From Chionoecetes opilio (Eukaryota; Arthropoda; Malacostraca; Decapoda; Majidae): a DNA stretch of 64,000 nucleotides. Location: positions 27,501 through 91,500 of the forward strand of contig JACEEZ010001165.1 of the NCBI GenBank assembly GCA_016584305.1. Direction: 5' to 3'. The position numbers were made by a program, and so were the translations under genes. The notes beneath the pieces are model-generated. The model worked only from the letters and a program-made list of their open reading frames with translations. It did no database searches and was not told the DNA's origin. How positions within the stretch are numbered: position 1 is the stretch's first letter; every line of letters begins with the position of its first letter. This document shows, piece by piece, positions 10,044 through 22,349 of this stretch.

Positions 10044-10316
10044 AGGGTGCGGATCAAGCGCCCAGGAGGAAGGGCGGCCTGCCGCCCACGGCGGAGTGCG
10101 GAATCCAAGTGGCCACGGCGGAAGGGCGGCCTGCCGCCCTGGGGGTGCGGACCAAGCACCCGCGGAGAAGGGCGGCCTCCGCCCGGGGAGTGAGGATCAA
10201 GCGCCCCACGGAGGAAGGGCCGCATGCCGCCCCGGCGGGTGGGGTCAAGCGCCACGGAGGAAGGGCTGCTGCCGCTCCGGCGGGTGCGGATCCAAGCGCC
10301 CACGAAGGGAGGGCAA
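10044..10316. repeat. ~48-bp GC-rich minisatellite inside the LTR element (about 6 copies)
   Basis: Units start GTGCGGATCAAGCGCCCA and contain GGAAGGGCGGCCTGCCGCC, with lengths of about 45-49 bp. A long plus-strand ORF (9973-10566) spans it because 48 is a multiple of three; the translation is a low-complexity Gly/Arg/Pro/Ala repeat. It sits where pol would be expected. Confidence 0.85.
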
Positions 10317-10621
10317 GAGCCCGCTCACTTCGCTCGGAGGAATCACGAAGAGAGCCGCCGGCGTGGTGAGCGGGGAAGGGCCGCGCAACATAACAGTGGA
10401 GGCCCGGAGAGCCAGGATGAAGAGGACGCCCTACCGTCCGTCGCTGCGCCCTCAGGAGGATGGCGGAGCGCAGTTTGTGGCCCGCCGAAGCTGGGCGGTG
10501 GACGGACGGTGGACGTATGATCGTGGCCCTCTACCAGCAGGAGCCAGCCACATCGTGGTGTGTTGAGTCCTGGCTCCGTCACGGCACTTTGCAGTGGAGG
10601 GCATGGTCGTCGGGAAGTCGT

Positions 10622-10870
10622 GGAGCCTTTGCGCGAGACGAGCACTGGAGAAGAGGGGAGAAACGCGGGGCCAACGGAGAGTGACTCTTGGGACGTGGTT
10701 ACCTCTTGAAGGCGAGCCAGGGTAGAAGGACGTCTCCTGTGCGTGTGGCGCCCTTTGCGCGGAGACGAGCAGTGGAGCAGAGAGGAGAAGTGCGGGGCCA
10801 AGGAGAGTGACTCTTGGGCCGTGGTTACCTTGAGGCGAGCCCAGGGTAGAAGGACGTGTCCCCGTGGTTT
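10622..10870. repeat. Two-copy tandem repeat, about 127-bp period
   Basis: CCTTTGCGCG..GAGACGAGC, GAGAGTGACTCTTGGG, GTGGTTACCT and GTAGAAGGACGT occur in the same order from about 10622 and again from about 10750. Confidence 0.8.
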
Positions 10871-11175
10871 GGAGAGGGCGCCTGATGAGGGTGCAGAATA
10901 GTCCTGCTGGTGTCGCGCCGTGCGAGGAGAAGGGCGGCCTGGTGCGACCTTCCAACACGTGTGGCGAATGTGGAGGCGATGGATGGTATGAATGCACTGA
11001 TAGCTATGAGGTGATAAGTTTGGTTTAGGGGTGTGTGAACGTGAGGCGAGTGGCTTCTTCTGAGAATTTTGTGTGTTAATTTTTGTGTGTTACAACTACG
11101 GTTCCCTATTTTTTTTCTTTGCGGTACTTGTTAGGATAAAGGATTTAGGATAAGGAAACAGCGGGACGCTGTTCT

Positions 11176-11187
11176 GGAGGGAAGAAA
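11176..11187 (+). other. Polypurine tract of the LTR element
   Basis: GGAGGGAAGAAA directly before the 3' LTR, the expected plus-strand priming site. Confidence 0.7.
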
Positions 11188-11188
11188 T

Positions 11189-11783
11189 AATATTACGCCG
11201 CGGAGGGAATTCCGTTGTCTGTGTGCATTTGTTGTGGTATGTGCACGCGATGCAATGTCCGCTGTCTGTGTGTACGAGAGGTCTGCGGTGGGGCTGGGGC
11301 CGTTGCCATGGGACGCAAGCGGCAGCCGGCAGCGAGACGTGGTGGTGGAGAGAGACAGTGCACGGCGGGAAGAGGGACGAGCAGGTGGTCTTGGGAGAGC
11401 GGCGCGGGCCAACCTGGTGTATCTGCAGCCCGTCAGGAGAAGTCAGTGTTCGTTAAGTTCAGTGCCCGTGTAGCCAAGCCAGTACCCGGTGTGTTTGTGT
11501 GCCATTCACGTAAGCCTCAGTGTGTGTTAGAAACATTTAAATTAGACCGTTGACCATGTGAGTCTCTGTCAACCCCCATCGGACTGTGTATTGGGACCTA
11601 CGCCATTTAAATTTAGACAGTGGTATTACAGTGTGTCAGTTGTCCTTTCCGCCGGGTGAATAATAAAGGTGCCATCAGCGGCGAAGAAAGGTACTCGTGC
11701 CTTCAGGTTCTTTCCGAACCTCCGCAGGGGTTAGTGTTTACGAGAGGCGCTCGGTGTGATAGCAGGTGAGTGCCTGCGTAACA
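11189..11783 (+). repeat. 3' LTR (about 595 bp)
   Basis: Direct repeat of 8634-9224, ending GTAACA and followed by ATAC. Its distal part (from about 11518) is also the outer end of the left palindrome arm and recurs inverted at about 35254-35530. Confidence 0.85.
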
Positions 11784-12600
11784 ATACTATAGCAGGTAGT
11801 CCGGTGCTGTCTGGCTGTGTTGGGTAGACGAACTGTAAAATTCAAATTTTGATGAGAGAGACAAAAAAAATATCGCAAATAAATCGTGTGATAAGGCTTG
11901 GTCCCATGTCGATTGAATAATTTTGAAGGGGGGTTTTGGCTTAAAAACAATACCCTGTGTTGAGAAGATGTTGTAAGCTATCCAAACCTGCCAGCGTTTA
12001 ATTCTCGAAATGTATTCGGACTCTCGAACGCGCACCAACACTTCTCCACTATTGCGCTTCTCGTACTGCTACCGGCCGTCAGGAAAGATATTGCGTTAAT
12101 ATTTGATTCGACTAATTATCACCACCAGCTTCAGGAACCACGAATCACTAACGTGACTAAGCTGTATGCCGCGTTTGAATTTTCAATTAAGTGATTACAT
12201 TAGGTGGTATAAAATATCAATGTTTGCGTGGTGGCATCAGTGCCAACGTGCTGCAGCTGCAGGTCACATCACGGACCGAGCAGAGGTGACGACTTTTACC
12301 TGCCTCGCGTACCCACTATGACACGCAGGCAGCGTCTGACACGGGATTCCGCATGGGGGGGCGGGGGGGCGTCGCAATTTTCTTCCTCCCCATGCTGCAT
12401 TTGCTATTGCCGAACAAACAAGTGCAGGGCAGACCAAGAGCTACGTGGGAGTAACTTGCAACACCCGGGTTCCGCACGGCCAATCTACGTCAGTCTGTCA
12501 AGGGTTGGTGTGCTGATGCCGTCGAATGTCGGCGCCCCGTGGAATCACACGGAACGTGGTCTACCCGAGGCACTTGGACAGGGAACAACGACAGAACAAA
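11784..12600. other. Arm sequence with no recognised gene (mirrored at about 34430-35250)
   Basis: No coding family recognised. Contains the ATTTTGAAGGGGGGTTT motif near 11920 and GC-rich sequence with a mixed C/G run at 12355-12368. The whole stretch is mirrored in the right arm. Confidence 0.5.
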
Positions 12601-12619
12601 CACGATGGAGATTACTCAC

Positions 12620-13300
12620 ATGTTGTATAATATATACTACTACTAAAAACATCAATATATGGGTCCGAGGGGCCCACAATCACTTCGTCCAATCTATGTT
12701 CTAGTTTCGCACTACACACATTCTTTGCAAAAACTCTTTCAGTCCAATCATCAGTACACTTGTCACCGTACAGTCCCAGCAGCAATACCATCCATTCTAT
12801 TATTTTTCTTTCAACCACCTCTTCAAGTTTCACATCTATTTCAGTCAAAATCACACGCATAATTTCATTCCCTCCCGTTACTATCACAATTCTATTATCA
12901 ATGTCCATGTCATCCTCACCATGTCACACATCTGGCGGACTTGCCCCTGCAGGGACTAGGACAATCAATATTTCCTTGCCAGGCACATACATACCCCTGG
13001 TACGGATTAGTACAGAAGGTAGCACCCAGGGTTCCATATACAAATCTTATACGTTGGTGCCTAATTCTCCTGTACCATTCTAGTTTTCTTGTGCTCCATG
13101 CATTCTTCACTTTTACTAGACCCACATATTTAAACTCCTTATCGATTCATTTTACCACTACCCATACCACTAAAGGCATTTTCGTCTACGTTCAACATCT
13201 TCCATCAATAACATGCGGTCTCCACTCTATCAGTGATCACAGCACCAAAAATCGCAATTACACTTCTATGTATACCATTTTTTGAATCTCTTCCACCATC
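12620..13300 (-). pseudogene. LINE ORF2, C-terminal end (left arm), 3' half after Ty3 insertion
   Basis: The minus strand reads EEVVERKIIEWMVLLLGLYGDK just before the tail; the mirror copy (33713-34400) carries the same segment. Upstream are a Cys-rich stretch near 12920-12960 (GEDDM-type) and KWKKWN-like sequence next to the LTR. This is the C-terminal region typical of decapod LINE ORF2 proteins after the RT domain. A TAG-rich 3' tail lies at about 12620-12650. The front half of the same LINE is at 17826-19060, beyond the Ty3/gypsy insertion. Frames are broken by indels. Confidence 0.75.
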
Positions 13301-13489
13301 TGTCATGGACAGGGCCGAGTGAGGAGGAGGCCAGACCAAACGCAGGTGTAGCGGTCCAGGTGTGCGAGCCATAACGGCACGGTATTTCTCAAGGTATGGA
13401 GTAAATAGAATATGAACATGAAGCCCTAAACTGAATCCCGAAACACAATGACAAACAAAGCTTCGAACTGAAGCATCCAAACCATTACA
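13301..13489 (-). repeat. 3' LTR of the left-arm Ty3/gypsy element
   Basis: 189 bp, TGTAATGG..CATGACA on the minus strand, preceded by the purine tract GACGGGAGA (complement of 13490-13498). Confidence 0.9.
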
Positions 13490-13999
13490 TCTCCCGTCCA
13501 ATTTTAAAAGAAGGAATAAACATTCAATAAAGTTCAATGCATACGGACTAAAGAAATCAAAATACTTAGGTTTGAAGCTCAAAAATATAGCGAACACAAA
13601 TCATCTGAAACTCGAATCCCTTAAAACATGGCAAGCACAGGTTGAAACATAAGTGAACCATACATCAAAAATTAATACTGTAGACGTTCTGGAGGCGGCT
13701 GATTCGACCCGAGCGTGTCTCCTAACAGGGTCAGACGGATCATTGGGCGGTGCGGCGTAAAGGCATCGCTTCCCTCCGCAATGCGGGAGGCGTGTGCATA
13801 CTGTCCATCTGTTGCCGGTTCGCGTCACTCGTCTAGGGGTGGATTGACTTCCCTTGCAGGCTTCAGTTGTACGATGTATGATGCAGGGGTGTGATGCTTA
13901 TCTACGACCTGAGCGGGCTGCCTCGTGCTCTGCATCCGGGACCAAATTACAGGATCCAAACACGAACGCCCGTACCAGGGTATGACGTTGAAAGCGCGC

Positions 14000-16420
14000 G
14001 TAAAGTGAGTCGTTGTTGTTCCCGGCGCCGCTCGAGTGCTCACGATGGTTCGGTGCCCAACACAGGCGCGCCGCGGAAGGGTGTCAACCTTCCTGCCGGC
14101 AGCATCCTCGGAAGGATGGCAGGTGTGCGTCCAAGGGCGTGCTTCTAAGCGAGCGTATCCTCTGTAAAAATTCGTTGTTGCCATACTCTTTTAATAAATC
14201 TTTCACGATCCGTACCTGACGTCAGCGATGCCGTGCTCTGGGTGTATGGCGAGGTGTGGTGTGCCGGAACCAAATCTATGCGGAAAGTGGCAACTCACGG
14301 CTGTCAAATTGCGGTCCGTTGGTGAGTAGAGGGTTGTTGGCGAGGCAGGTCTGCGAATAGCTGATACAGTATCTCTATGACGTCGCGCTGGTCTGTCCCT
14401 GTCATTTATATAACAAATACATAGGAGGAATAATGATCAACTACAAGACTATAATTAGACTGTGTAGTAAAACGGTCGTATGACATCTTGCCAACGGCCC
14501 CTGGGGTACTGGATGCTGGTGATCCGGCGTAGCTCATGCAGTCGTTTGCTGGGGGCGGGTGAACTGGCAGGGTGCAGGCGTTACTTTACTCTCGATGTCG
14601 TTACGCATCCCGGGCCATAAACGGGCTCCTTGGCACGGTAGCAGTTCATTTTCACGAGCCACTGGTGACGATCATGGAGCTTACGATGTACCACGCACTA
14701 GTAGCTTCGGTATGACGGCCTGCGTTCCCCTAGTATGACGCGTCATATATCACCAACGAGTCCCGGACCATCAGTAGCGCGTATCTGTGGGTTCAACGGC
14801 ACCGCCGATCCGGCCCATACATGCCACAATTAATGCGTCGCACCAGTGATAGTAACCCTGTCGTCACTTGCTGTTGCTCGCCGTGCTCCTCTAGTCGACT
14901 CCGGTGAGAAGTGAAGAAGGTCGACACTCACTTCATGTCATCGGGACGGGCACCCACGGTCGGCAGGGAGGAGTGAAAGGCGTCCGAAGCGAGCATCATA
15001 CGGCCGGCTTGTACCGCACGGTGAATCGTATCCAAAGCCGTAGAGTTAGCATGCGCTGCAAACCGAGATGGGGCACTATATAATTACTTTTGGGTGACCC
15101 TTTCAAGGGGTTTATGGGACGTTGTCACATGAATGGCCCGACCGGATAGGTAGGTGCGGAATCGTCCAAATCCGAAGGACGACCGCCAGCATTCACGTCT
15201 ATATTTGCGTACGTTGTTCCGTCTCTTGAGGCTTTTAGGATGACGTAGCACACGGCCGCCCATCCTGCCGCAAAAACGGCACCGATAGCGATACTCGAGC
15301 GTCCACCTCGACTTTAACAGGTAACTCTGGGCGGTAATGAAACAGTGTTGTCTCGAGCTGATATGGTGCTTTTACCATTTCGAACTTCGATGATGCGTGA
15401 GCATTGGTAGATTGCATCTTTTTGAGCAACGTTATGCGGCAGGCGAGTGTTAAGTCTGAGAATTCGTGGGATGTAACTTGAAACGTAGGTGCACAGGGCC
15501 AAGAAATGAACGTAGTTCCTGCGCTGTGTTGGTGCCGTTAGTGACTGAATAGCTGATATTTTGAGAGTCCTGGTGATAACTCCTGACGAGGGTGAGCAGT
15601 GCCGAAGAAAAGTACTCCTTCAGCCCTACGTGAACTTAGAAAAGTTTAAACACAAGCCAACGCTCTCGTGCCTTCATTATAAGGTGTAGCCGTTGGTCGT
15701 AGCCGATTTGGTCCTTCCCGTGAACACAAAGGTGCGTCTGCAATGTGATACCCCACTCACCGTTTAGTATTCGTCCATTTCTTCTGAATAATCTTGAGAG
15801 CCACACCACCCAAACGGCGTCTTATAAAAGCAGTACCTTCCAAACGGGGGTGAGGGGTCGTGCTTTTTACTAGACTCTTCGTCGAGCACTACACACCAAT
15901 ACCCGGAGAGTGCATCCAATTCGTGAACAAGGTGGAGGGATAACTGGTGTGGACTTCTTCCGGGGTTATAAGCGGTGATGAGGCGTTTGGGCTTCTATTC
16001 AGGTCTTTGGGGTCAAAGACACAACACGTAATGAGCCGTTAGCTTTTCGAGCGACGACGAGGCTAGAAACCCATCTGTTGGTCATCCATTTTGCTACCAC
16101 TCCTAATTTCATGCATGCGATCCAATTCCTTTTCCAAGTCTTCCGAAGGTGTATGGGGCATTTCGTGGGGCGTGAACGACAGGCCGGACACTTGGGTCCA
16201 ACTCTATGTGTTGCAGTACCATTGAACTGGCCAAGACCTCGAAAAACAGTCGGGTGATATGGGTAGGTATTCCGTGTTCTAAGTGGCTCGTTGTAACTTG
16301 AGTGTGACAGGCCGCCCTTTTATGCGGTGCCGGATTATTAGCGTCGTGAGTAGGGATAGTGACCACACCAAGCTGTTCACACTCGGCAGGCCAAGATACT
16401 AGGGCGGTCTGGTACAACGA
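14000..16420 (-). pseudogene. Ty3/gypsy pol: protease tail, RT, RNase H, integrase (broken)
   Basis: Minus-strand landmarks, right to left: APRNAPYTFGRLGKG (RT N-terminus, about 16150); ALSGYWCVVLDEESS (RT palm region with the first catalytic Asp position, about 15873-15930); FGRYCFY, then FLALCTYVSSYIPRI and LLKKDAIYQ leading into ETTLFHYRPELPVKVEVDA with QDGRP (RT connection and RNase H, about 15235-15510; the D in VEVDA is the first RNase H acid); WPGMRNDIES (integrase HHCC end, about 14590); a TSSP-type integrase core near 14258-14330; and a DSAAPR-like C-terminus near 13690. Polymerisation, RNA removal and integration are the expected roles. There are many stops and frameshifts. Confidence 0.88.
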
Positions 16421-16849
16421 CATAAAATTTTGTCACACACTCACAGGAGCATGCTGTATGTCATGTGTTACAGAGCCATGGTGAGGATCTGGTAGTCATT
16501 GTAGGCCCTGAAATCGGATGTCTCCTTCGCATCGATAAGTCCGGCGGCAATTTATAGCAGCGTAAGGTAGTATGTTACCATCTGCATCATGTACAATCTT
16601 GGCGTGCATACTGTGGCGTGCCGGCGCCTGGGGATGAACATGGACGTCAACAAATGCCTCTTTTCTTACCCCCGTGGTTGTGTTGCGTGCAATGCGGACA
16701 GGAATCGAACATCAAACTGTTATCTCATACAGCTGTGGCCAATACTCATGGATGAGCTCAGGTGAGGTGTGGTGCGTATCCGTTTCGATACTCACGAGGG
16801 GATGGTGGCGGAGGCACAGAAGGGAAGGACTGTCACGTTTTGTCCGCTT

Positions 16850-17610
16850 CCCCGACACAGGCTGCCCAATGTACCATCTTACCACAATTAACTGCCAAAT
16901 TGCATCTGCGAGCAGGGCAGGGGAGCGATCGTAACGTGAGTTTGGTCGCATGTAGGAACAATCCATTGTGCTGCTGCCTGCGGCCACCACGATTCAACAT
17001 GTTGAGGATCGAACAGCATTAAGTTGAGGCTTTGCACTTACGAACTCTGCCATGGGGCCTTGTTGGCTCGAATGTACGACACCAAGTCAATGGCGTTATC
17101 GAAGGTGAATTTCGTCTTAGCTAGCAGTTTCCGGCATGTCTCGTGTGTAGACACCGGCTATTAACTGTCAAGAATTCTTCACACTTAGAGCTCCAAATTT
17201 TACACTGTCGGCTTGTCATCGCAGACGTGCGATAAAGTTGTCGTAGGACTCATTTCATGTTGCTTCAGCTTCGTCAAGTTGTAAACGAGCCAGACGAAGT
17301 TGTTTTCGGTGCACAGGGGTCTCAAAACGATCGAGGATACACTTCACTTCCTTTTCTGTTTCCGTTAAACTAAAGTTTACAATGTTCTAATCCAACAGGC
17401 CCCGAGCCACAGAATTAAGTACGAAGATTTTTTTTTTTTTTTTAGCCTCCTTCGTTTTGTTCGCAGCGCCCATTGAAGACGTGGTTCACATAAGTTGCGA
17501 AAGCGCGGAAAGCTCGTGGGGCAGGTCCTCAGCGTCCCAGTCGAGTGCTGCACGGGATGCCCGTCATGCCAATCATGGCTGCAGTGATTTAATTTGACGC
17601 ACTGACAGCA
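16850..17610 (-). pseudogene. Ty3/gypsy gag with zinc knuckle (broken)
   Basis: From about 17590 the minus strand reads the gag start, then SFPRFRNLCEP, a capsid-like segment shared by arthropod gypsy Gag (F..F...CE..), then SSYLILWLGA. Near 16865-16912 is a CCHC-type knuckle read CGKMVHWAAC. Gag would coat the RNA. A 20-base T run at 17422-17441 replaces part of the coding sequence and is probably a sequencing error. Confidence 0.78.
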
Positions 17611-17637
17611 GCGTGGGACTCCTCTAGCTTGCCACCA

Positions 17638-17820
17638 TGTCATGGCAGGGCGAGTGAGGAGGAGGCAAGACAAACGAACGGTGTAGCGGTCAGCGTGGCG
17701 AGCCAAACTGAGGTTTATTCGTCAAGGTTATGGAGAAACACGAATAGAAACCATTGAAGCCCTAAACGGAATCGAACACAATGACAACAAAGTTTCGAAC
17801 TGAAGCATCAAACCATTACA
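17638..17820 (-). repeat. 5' LTR of the left-arm Ty3/gypsy element, with primer site
   Basis: 183 bp. On the minus strand it starts TGTAATGG and ends CATGACA, followed at once by TGGTGGCAAGCTAGAGGAG (complement of 17619-17637), a plausible tRNA primer site. Confidence 0.9.
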
Positions 17821-17825
17821 CCATC

Positions 17826-19060
17826 GACTGCTGCATCGTCTCTACAGTTTAAAACTTTTAGGACTAATCTTGGTCCTCATTACGTTCCAGTCTAATGTTA
17901 TACCAAGAGTCGCTTATTGATCTCTCTCTCTAAAAGGTACTCCATCCCATGGCACCTCCAAAACTTCATCGCTGCATACCTAGGTGCATCAGTGCCATTT
18001 CTGCTACTCTATCTGTCCCACTCCTATTTCTCTATTTCACTCTCATCAACGCAATCACATCCATACCATACTAAGCTTGTGAAGCCACACTCTTCCATAC
18101 TTCACTATCAAGCATACTGTTGCCTCTCTTGCAGCCACTCCAAGTCGACCAAACCAACTGATTTAACTGGGATCTTTTCATACTTTGCTTTTTCAATCCA
18201 TTTGAACTCGTGCAATCCCTACAACTGTACTTATATTCACAAGTTTCCTCTAATTCATCCCTACAGTTCCATGTAGCGCTTCTTCATCCTAGACCGATTA
18301 TATATCACCTACCTATTCTATTCTAGAATCTTACTCCAAAGTTCTCCCATACACATTTATAAACATCTAAAGGGCTCTTAGAGTTCCCCAGCCGACTCAC
18401 TCATAACTATCATATCATCTGCATACATCATCAAAAACGTATTTTGTCACCCTTACTCTCGCTCTGCATCCATTTTTCTCCTCCGTTACTGCCAGTTCTC
18501 AGCCTACAGACTAAACAAGGTTGAGGATAGAAACATCCTCTGCCTAACACCTCTCGCACTCCTCCCCTAATGGTCTTCTAAGACTAGCATATTTTGCTAT
18601 AGGTCTCATACATGGTTCCTCACTATGTTACTCGACTCAACCCAACTATTCCAAATGAGCCTGTATGTAAAGAGTATGTCTCATAAGTATGGGGGGATTC
18701 ACTCCATACACAGCTCTTTTAAAACAGGGTATAATCGAAAGCTATTTGTATCATCAACTCCCGGCCTCAAAGACTGTCTCAATCCTTAATCACGCCGTAT
18801 GCGCTTATTTGCGATATTCTACCACTATTATCGTACTCGTTGCACTTTGAACATGCTAACTGCATGCCTCCCGTCGCTGCGGCCTCGCTGCACAAGGCTT
18901 TTCTACTAATTTTCACGCTATTCTGTCTATCTCCTAATGCGAGTTTAACCAGGATCTCAAGCTATCATCCAATTTATGGTAAACTTCCTCTGTCTATTTT
19001 TCAACCTTCTACGACTTAAATTTTCTTTACAAGAAGAAGTAACAAGACACCTCCCGAACT
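17826..19060 (-). pseudogene. LINE ORF2 reverse transcriptase (left arm), front half
   Basis: The minus strand contains a YADD box (complement of 18415-18426) within an RT palm, MYE-TRAK upstream of it, then EYG, NGCE-AKYEKIS and the typical post-RT segment YGMDV-A-NE..I....GQ-R-AR-ALNAPRYAAIE leading to MGW-TFRER next to the LTR. This is the order of decapod non-LTR ORF2 proteins. The 5' end of the LINE is truncated or unrecognisable; there are many indels. Confidence 0.8.
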
Positions 19061-19189
19061 AAAGTGACCCAACCCCCAATTTCTATGTCTCTTACATTTT
19101 CTTTATAGGACTGGCAACTAAGGAGGCTTTTGAGCTTTTGTTTTGATCCTGGCCAGTCATGTCGATGTAAAATAAAGTAGGATTTGTCA

Positions 19190-19262
19190 GAGTAGTAGTA
19201 GAAACAGTTTAGTAGTAGTAATAGTAGCAGTAGTAGTAAAGGTAGTAGTGTAATAGTAGCTG
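19190..19262. repeat. (TAG)n-rich tract
   Basis: AGTAGTAGTA units with interruptions, mirrored at about 27600-27720 and repeated at 51700-51830 and 54770-54900. It separates the LINE from the ACCGC-rich element. Confidence 0.85.
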
Positions 19263-19329
19263 GTTACGATAGTAATAGTTGTTGCTTCCTGTTATTGCAT
19301 AGTGAGCAATACACTATGCTAGTCATGGG

Positions 19330-20365
19330 TTAAAGTAGTGATGAATCGAGTGGTCGGTTTTTCACAACATGAGTTGCGGTTGTGTTCGGTGTCGAATTTC
19401 TACACCGCAAGTTGAGTTCAGTTGCGGCTGCGGTATCATATGCTAGGAAAAAAAATGCGTTACATAAGGAATATTACGTTATAGTGCGATTTAGCAACAC
19501 TTGGTACATAATATATACTAAATACTTTTGTTGAACACAAGTTTTGCAAACCACACAAATGGCAATAAATTTCTAGTGCTGTCAATAATAAGTATATTCT
19601 AAACTTAAATAACAATTATGAAAGAATAGGTCATTCAAGTAGGAATAATAGAGTTGTAGCTACTGTGTGTTTGAGAGAGCGCGACTGCGGTGGGAGAGGA
19701 GAGCGGAGGCCGGAGAGAGACAACCTCGATCAGTGCTAATACAAGTGGTGAGTACTGAGCGAGGAGGCAGGCGTCTGCTATACACAATTGAGATGTATTT
19801 ATTAGTTAACGCTAATTTATGCAGTGTGCTAAGTCATTATCAGAAAGGGGGGGGGGGAAACGAAATATATCAATGGAAAGTTAATCAATTTCGTTTACTG
19901 AGAGGCTCAAGGTTATAAGTTATTGTTCACAAAGTTTTAAACGGGCGACAAGTTTAGTGAATTCTAAGTCATGCATATTTCTGCAGGAGGTCTCCATTAA
20001 TAGCATTATTCGTGTGTCTACTAGTGTGTTATTGGATAATGATAGAATAACATTCCGAAGAGACACAGTCTATCATTTTACTATAAATGTATATGGTGGG
20101 AGATAAATTACTTATGGAAGTAAACTTTTTCCCGGTCCTCGGCCGCCTCACGTCCAGAGTCGCTATGTTATTTTTCGCAATCATGACGTCACGTGCATTA
20201 CCCTATGCTAAGCTTTACAACCGCACACCGCACTTATGAAACGGTGGTGCGGTTGCGTTGCGGTTGTGAAAGACTTCTAAAATCATGCGGTTGCGGGTGC
20301 GGTTGTGAATTTTTGTGCGGGTGTAATGCGGTGCGGTGCGGGTATTCGATCAACAAAATCATTGG
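19330..20365. mobile_element. ACCGC-rich DNA element, left arm (non-autonomous, hAT-like ends)
   Basis: About 1.03 kb with multiple GCGGTT/AACCGC units near both ends. One end reads AGTGATGAATCGAGTGGTCGG; the other, as seen best at 46716 and 26507, reads AGTG.TTGGATCGAATAACC after reverse-complementing, so the ends are inverted relatives (AGTG-TGGATCGA). Subterminal repeats of a short motif in both orientations are typical of hAT transposase binding zones. No coding sequence and no clear 8-bp duplication were found, so the class is tentative. Confidence 0.5.
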
Positions 20366-21109
20366 CAAAAAAAAAAAAGCATTACTTAATTTTAAATAAT
20401 CACAATTTGGAACATCAAGACACGTATAGCATTATTTCACAGGTACTTGATCCAAAGGATTATTAGGTCGATCGTGGTAGACCAAATGTGAAATTCAAAG
20501 AGACGTTTGACCTTTCCTATAGAAACCTGAGGCACGCGCTAGGACTACTGTGGTCAACATACAGCATCATGATTGGGTCTGAATCATCTGCTTTGGTGCC
20601 AGCCTTCATGCAACATCCTCAATAAGATGGTCCTGTCCAGTGGGTTTAAGAAGAAGCCTTATAGCATGAATGCCACGACTCCGCAAATGTCTCAAACATG
20701 CTGATGAAAAAGTGAGTGTCCCACCACAATAATTGAAGAGAAAAGAAAACGCGTGTTATCAAGCGTTGGGTAATTCAGGGCTTAACCAAAGTTTACAAAC
20801 GTGTTTTAGGTATTCAATAGACTTTTCGCCAGTATGGTTAGATGGCATGTTTTCGCGAGAAAACTAATTCAAAATAAATGGTTTAAATATATCGATCATC
20901 TATGACATACAAGAATCTTATAATTAAATTGTGAGTCTTAAAGAGGTGGCAAGGTTACACTACTATACTTTAATTTATAACCTTAAAACCTTGGTACATA
21001 GATTTGACTCTGTTAACTTTTTTTTTAATAATATCTTGTTACGAATAACTGCTGTAGCTTCATGGCCATTCATCCGCTGTGTTATCGAAAAACATGCCCC
21101 ATGGCAGGC

Positions 21110-21204
<95 letters not shown>

Positions 21205-21232
21205 GATGAGAGGAGAGAGGAGAAGATGAGAG

Positions 21233-21285
<53 letters not shown>

Positions 21286-21295
21286 TGAGAGAAGA
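21110..21295. repeat. (GA)n microsatellite
   Basis: GA tract next to GTTATCGAAAAACATGCC. Mirrored by the CT tract at 25565-25757, with a third version at 45870-45957. Confidence 0.97.
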
Positions 21296-22000
21296 GAAGT
21301 AGAGAGTGGTGTCCAGTCTCGTATATGAAACGCACAAATCTGTATGTTAAAAGTAGGTAATCAAATTTTTCTTGTTAAGATTGTAATGGAACCTTGATAT
21401 CTATTTACTGATGCAAATTAATTGCTTTATGTTTGTAGAAGCTTAAATATGAATTCTTAATGCCAAAATGAAAGCTACCGGAATATAAACAATTCATTGA
21501 AAAAAAAAAAATGTCAAAAAAAGAAAAAAAAAAAAAAAAAACATATATGAAAGTCTTTAAAAGATATTGACACATTAACCTCAAATGTTCTATACAATTT
21601 TGAAAATTATCCCTATAAAAAAAAAAAACTGACTATCCATTTCAGACCCATGAGGCATCGTTTTGCACATATCTCGAAACAACGTCGGATCAAAATGCCA
21701 GTTGGCACAGCTTGTCTGACACCGTCCCCTAGTTATGGCAGAAGAAGTGCATTGTAAAGTATGTGAATGAAGGAGTTTTCTTGGCTTTACGGCGAGCTGG
21801 AAGAGCCGAGAGACATTCGATAGGGGAAGGTTTGAGGTGACGTACTTTTTTTTTTTTTATGGGACGGTATCAACAAGCCATGCCCTCTATCCCTCCCGGA
21901 TCCCCTCCATCCTCCTTGGCATCCGCCCCCCCGAACTCCATACCCATCCCCACCACCTGAGAGGGAAGGTGGTACCCACCTCACCCCCACACTCTTACAT

Positions 22001-22140
22001 CTCTCTCTCTCTCTCTCTCTCTCGCTCGACTCCTCTATCTCTCTCTCTCGCTCTATCTCTATAGACTCTCCTCTCTCTATCTCTCGCTCTCTCTCTCATA
22101 TCTCTCTTCTCTCTCTCTACTCTCGCTCTTCTCTCTCTGC
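22001..22140. repeat. (CT)n microsatellite
   Basis: CT tract inside the left inverted repeat of the element at 21636-23154; its partner is the GA tract at 22695-22770. Confidence 0.93.
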
Positions 22141-22349
22141 CACTGCGGTGTACATGATATATACGTCAGCACATATTACTTGCTATATGGCAGATCACCC
22201 GGAAAGTATATCTAAGTATGGTAGGGTGGTCATCACACGACAGTGATACCTGTTCCAGCGTAAATTGGCTGTGCTTAAGTGCTGTCTAAGTGTTGTGTTG
22301 GGTAATTATACAAAACCATTGAAAGTTAGAACTTTCAATCGGAGAACAA

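Larger units (their letters stand above)
8634..11783 (+). mobile_element. Non-autonomous LTR retrotransposon (3.15 kb)
   Basis: Two direct repeats of about 590 bp (8634-9224 and about 11189-11783) border a 1.96-kb interior. The left repeat starts TGTTACG and ends GTAACA. A primer-site-like TGGTGTTAGAAGT follows it at once, and a purine run GGAGGGAAGAAA (11176-11187) precedes the right repeat. ATAC lies on both outer sides, fitting a short target duplication. The interior has a gag start and a gypsy-type protease stretch but no RT, RNase H or integrase; tandem repeats fill the rest. It probably depends on an autonomous Ty3/gypsy relative. Confidence 0.85.
13301..17820 (-). mobile_element. Ty3/gypsy retrotransposon, left palindrome arm (4.5 kb)
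   Basis: LTRs at 13301-13489 and 17638-17820, with 5-bp target duplication CCATC on both outer sides (13296-13300 and 17821-17825). Minus-strand order is LTR, primer site TGGTGGCAAGC, gag with zinc knuckle, protease region, RT, RNase H, integrase, purine tract, LTR: the Ty3/gypsy order. All domains are identifiable but every frame is interrupted by stops and indels, so no protein could be made as written. It lies inside a LINE of the same orientation. The mirror copy is 29103-33712. Confidence 0.92.

Noticed and set aside
9629..10303. 224-residue minus-strand ORF and the 197-residue plus-strand ORF over it
   Set aside because: Open frames caused by a GC-rich ~48-bp repeat. Only the plus-strand protease segment before it resembles a known family.
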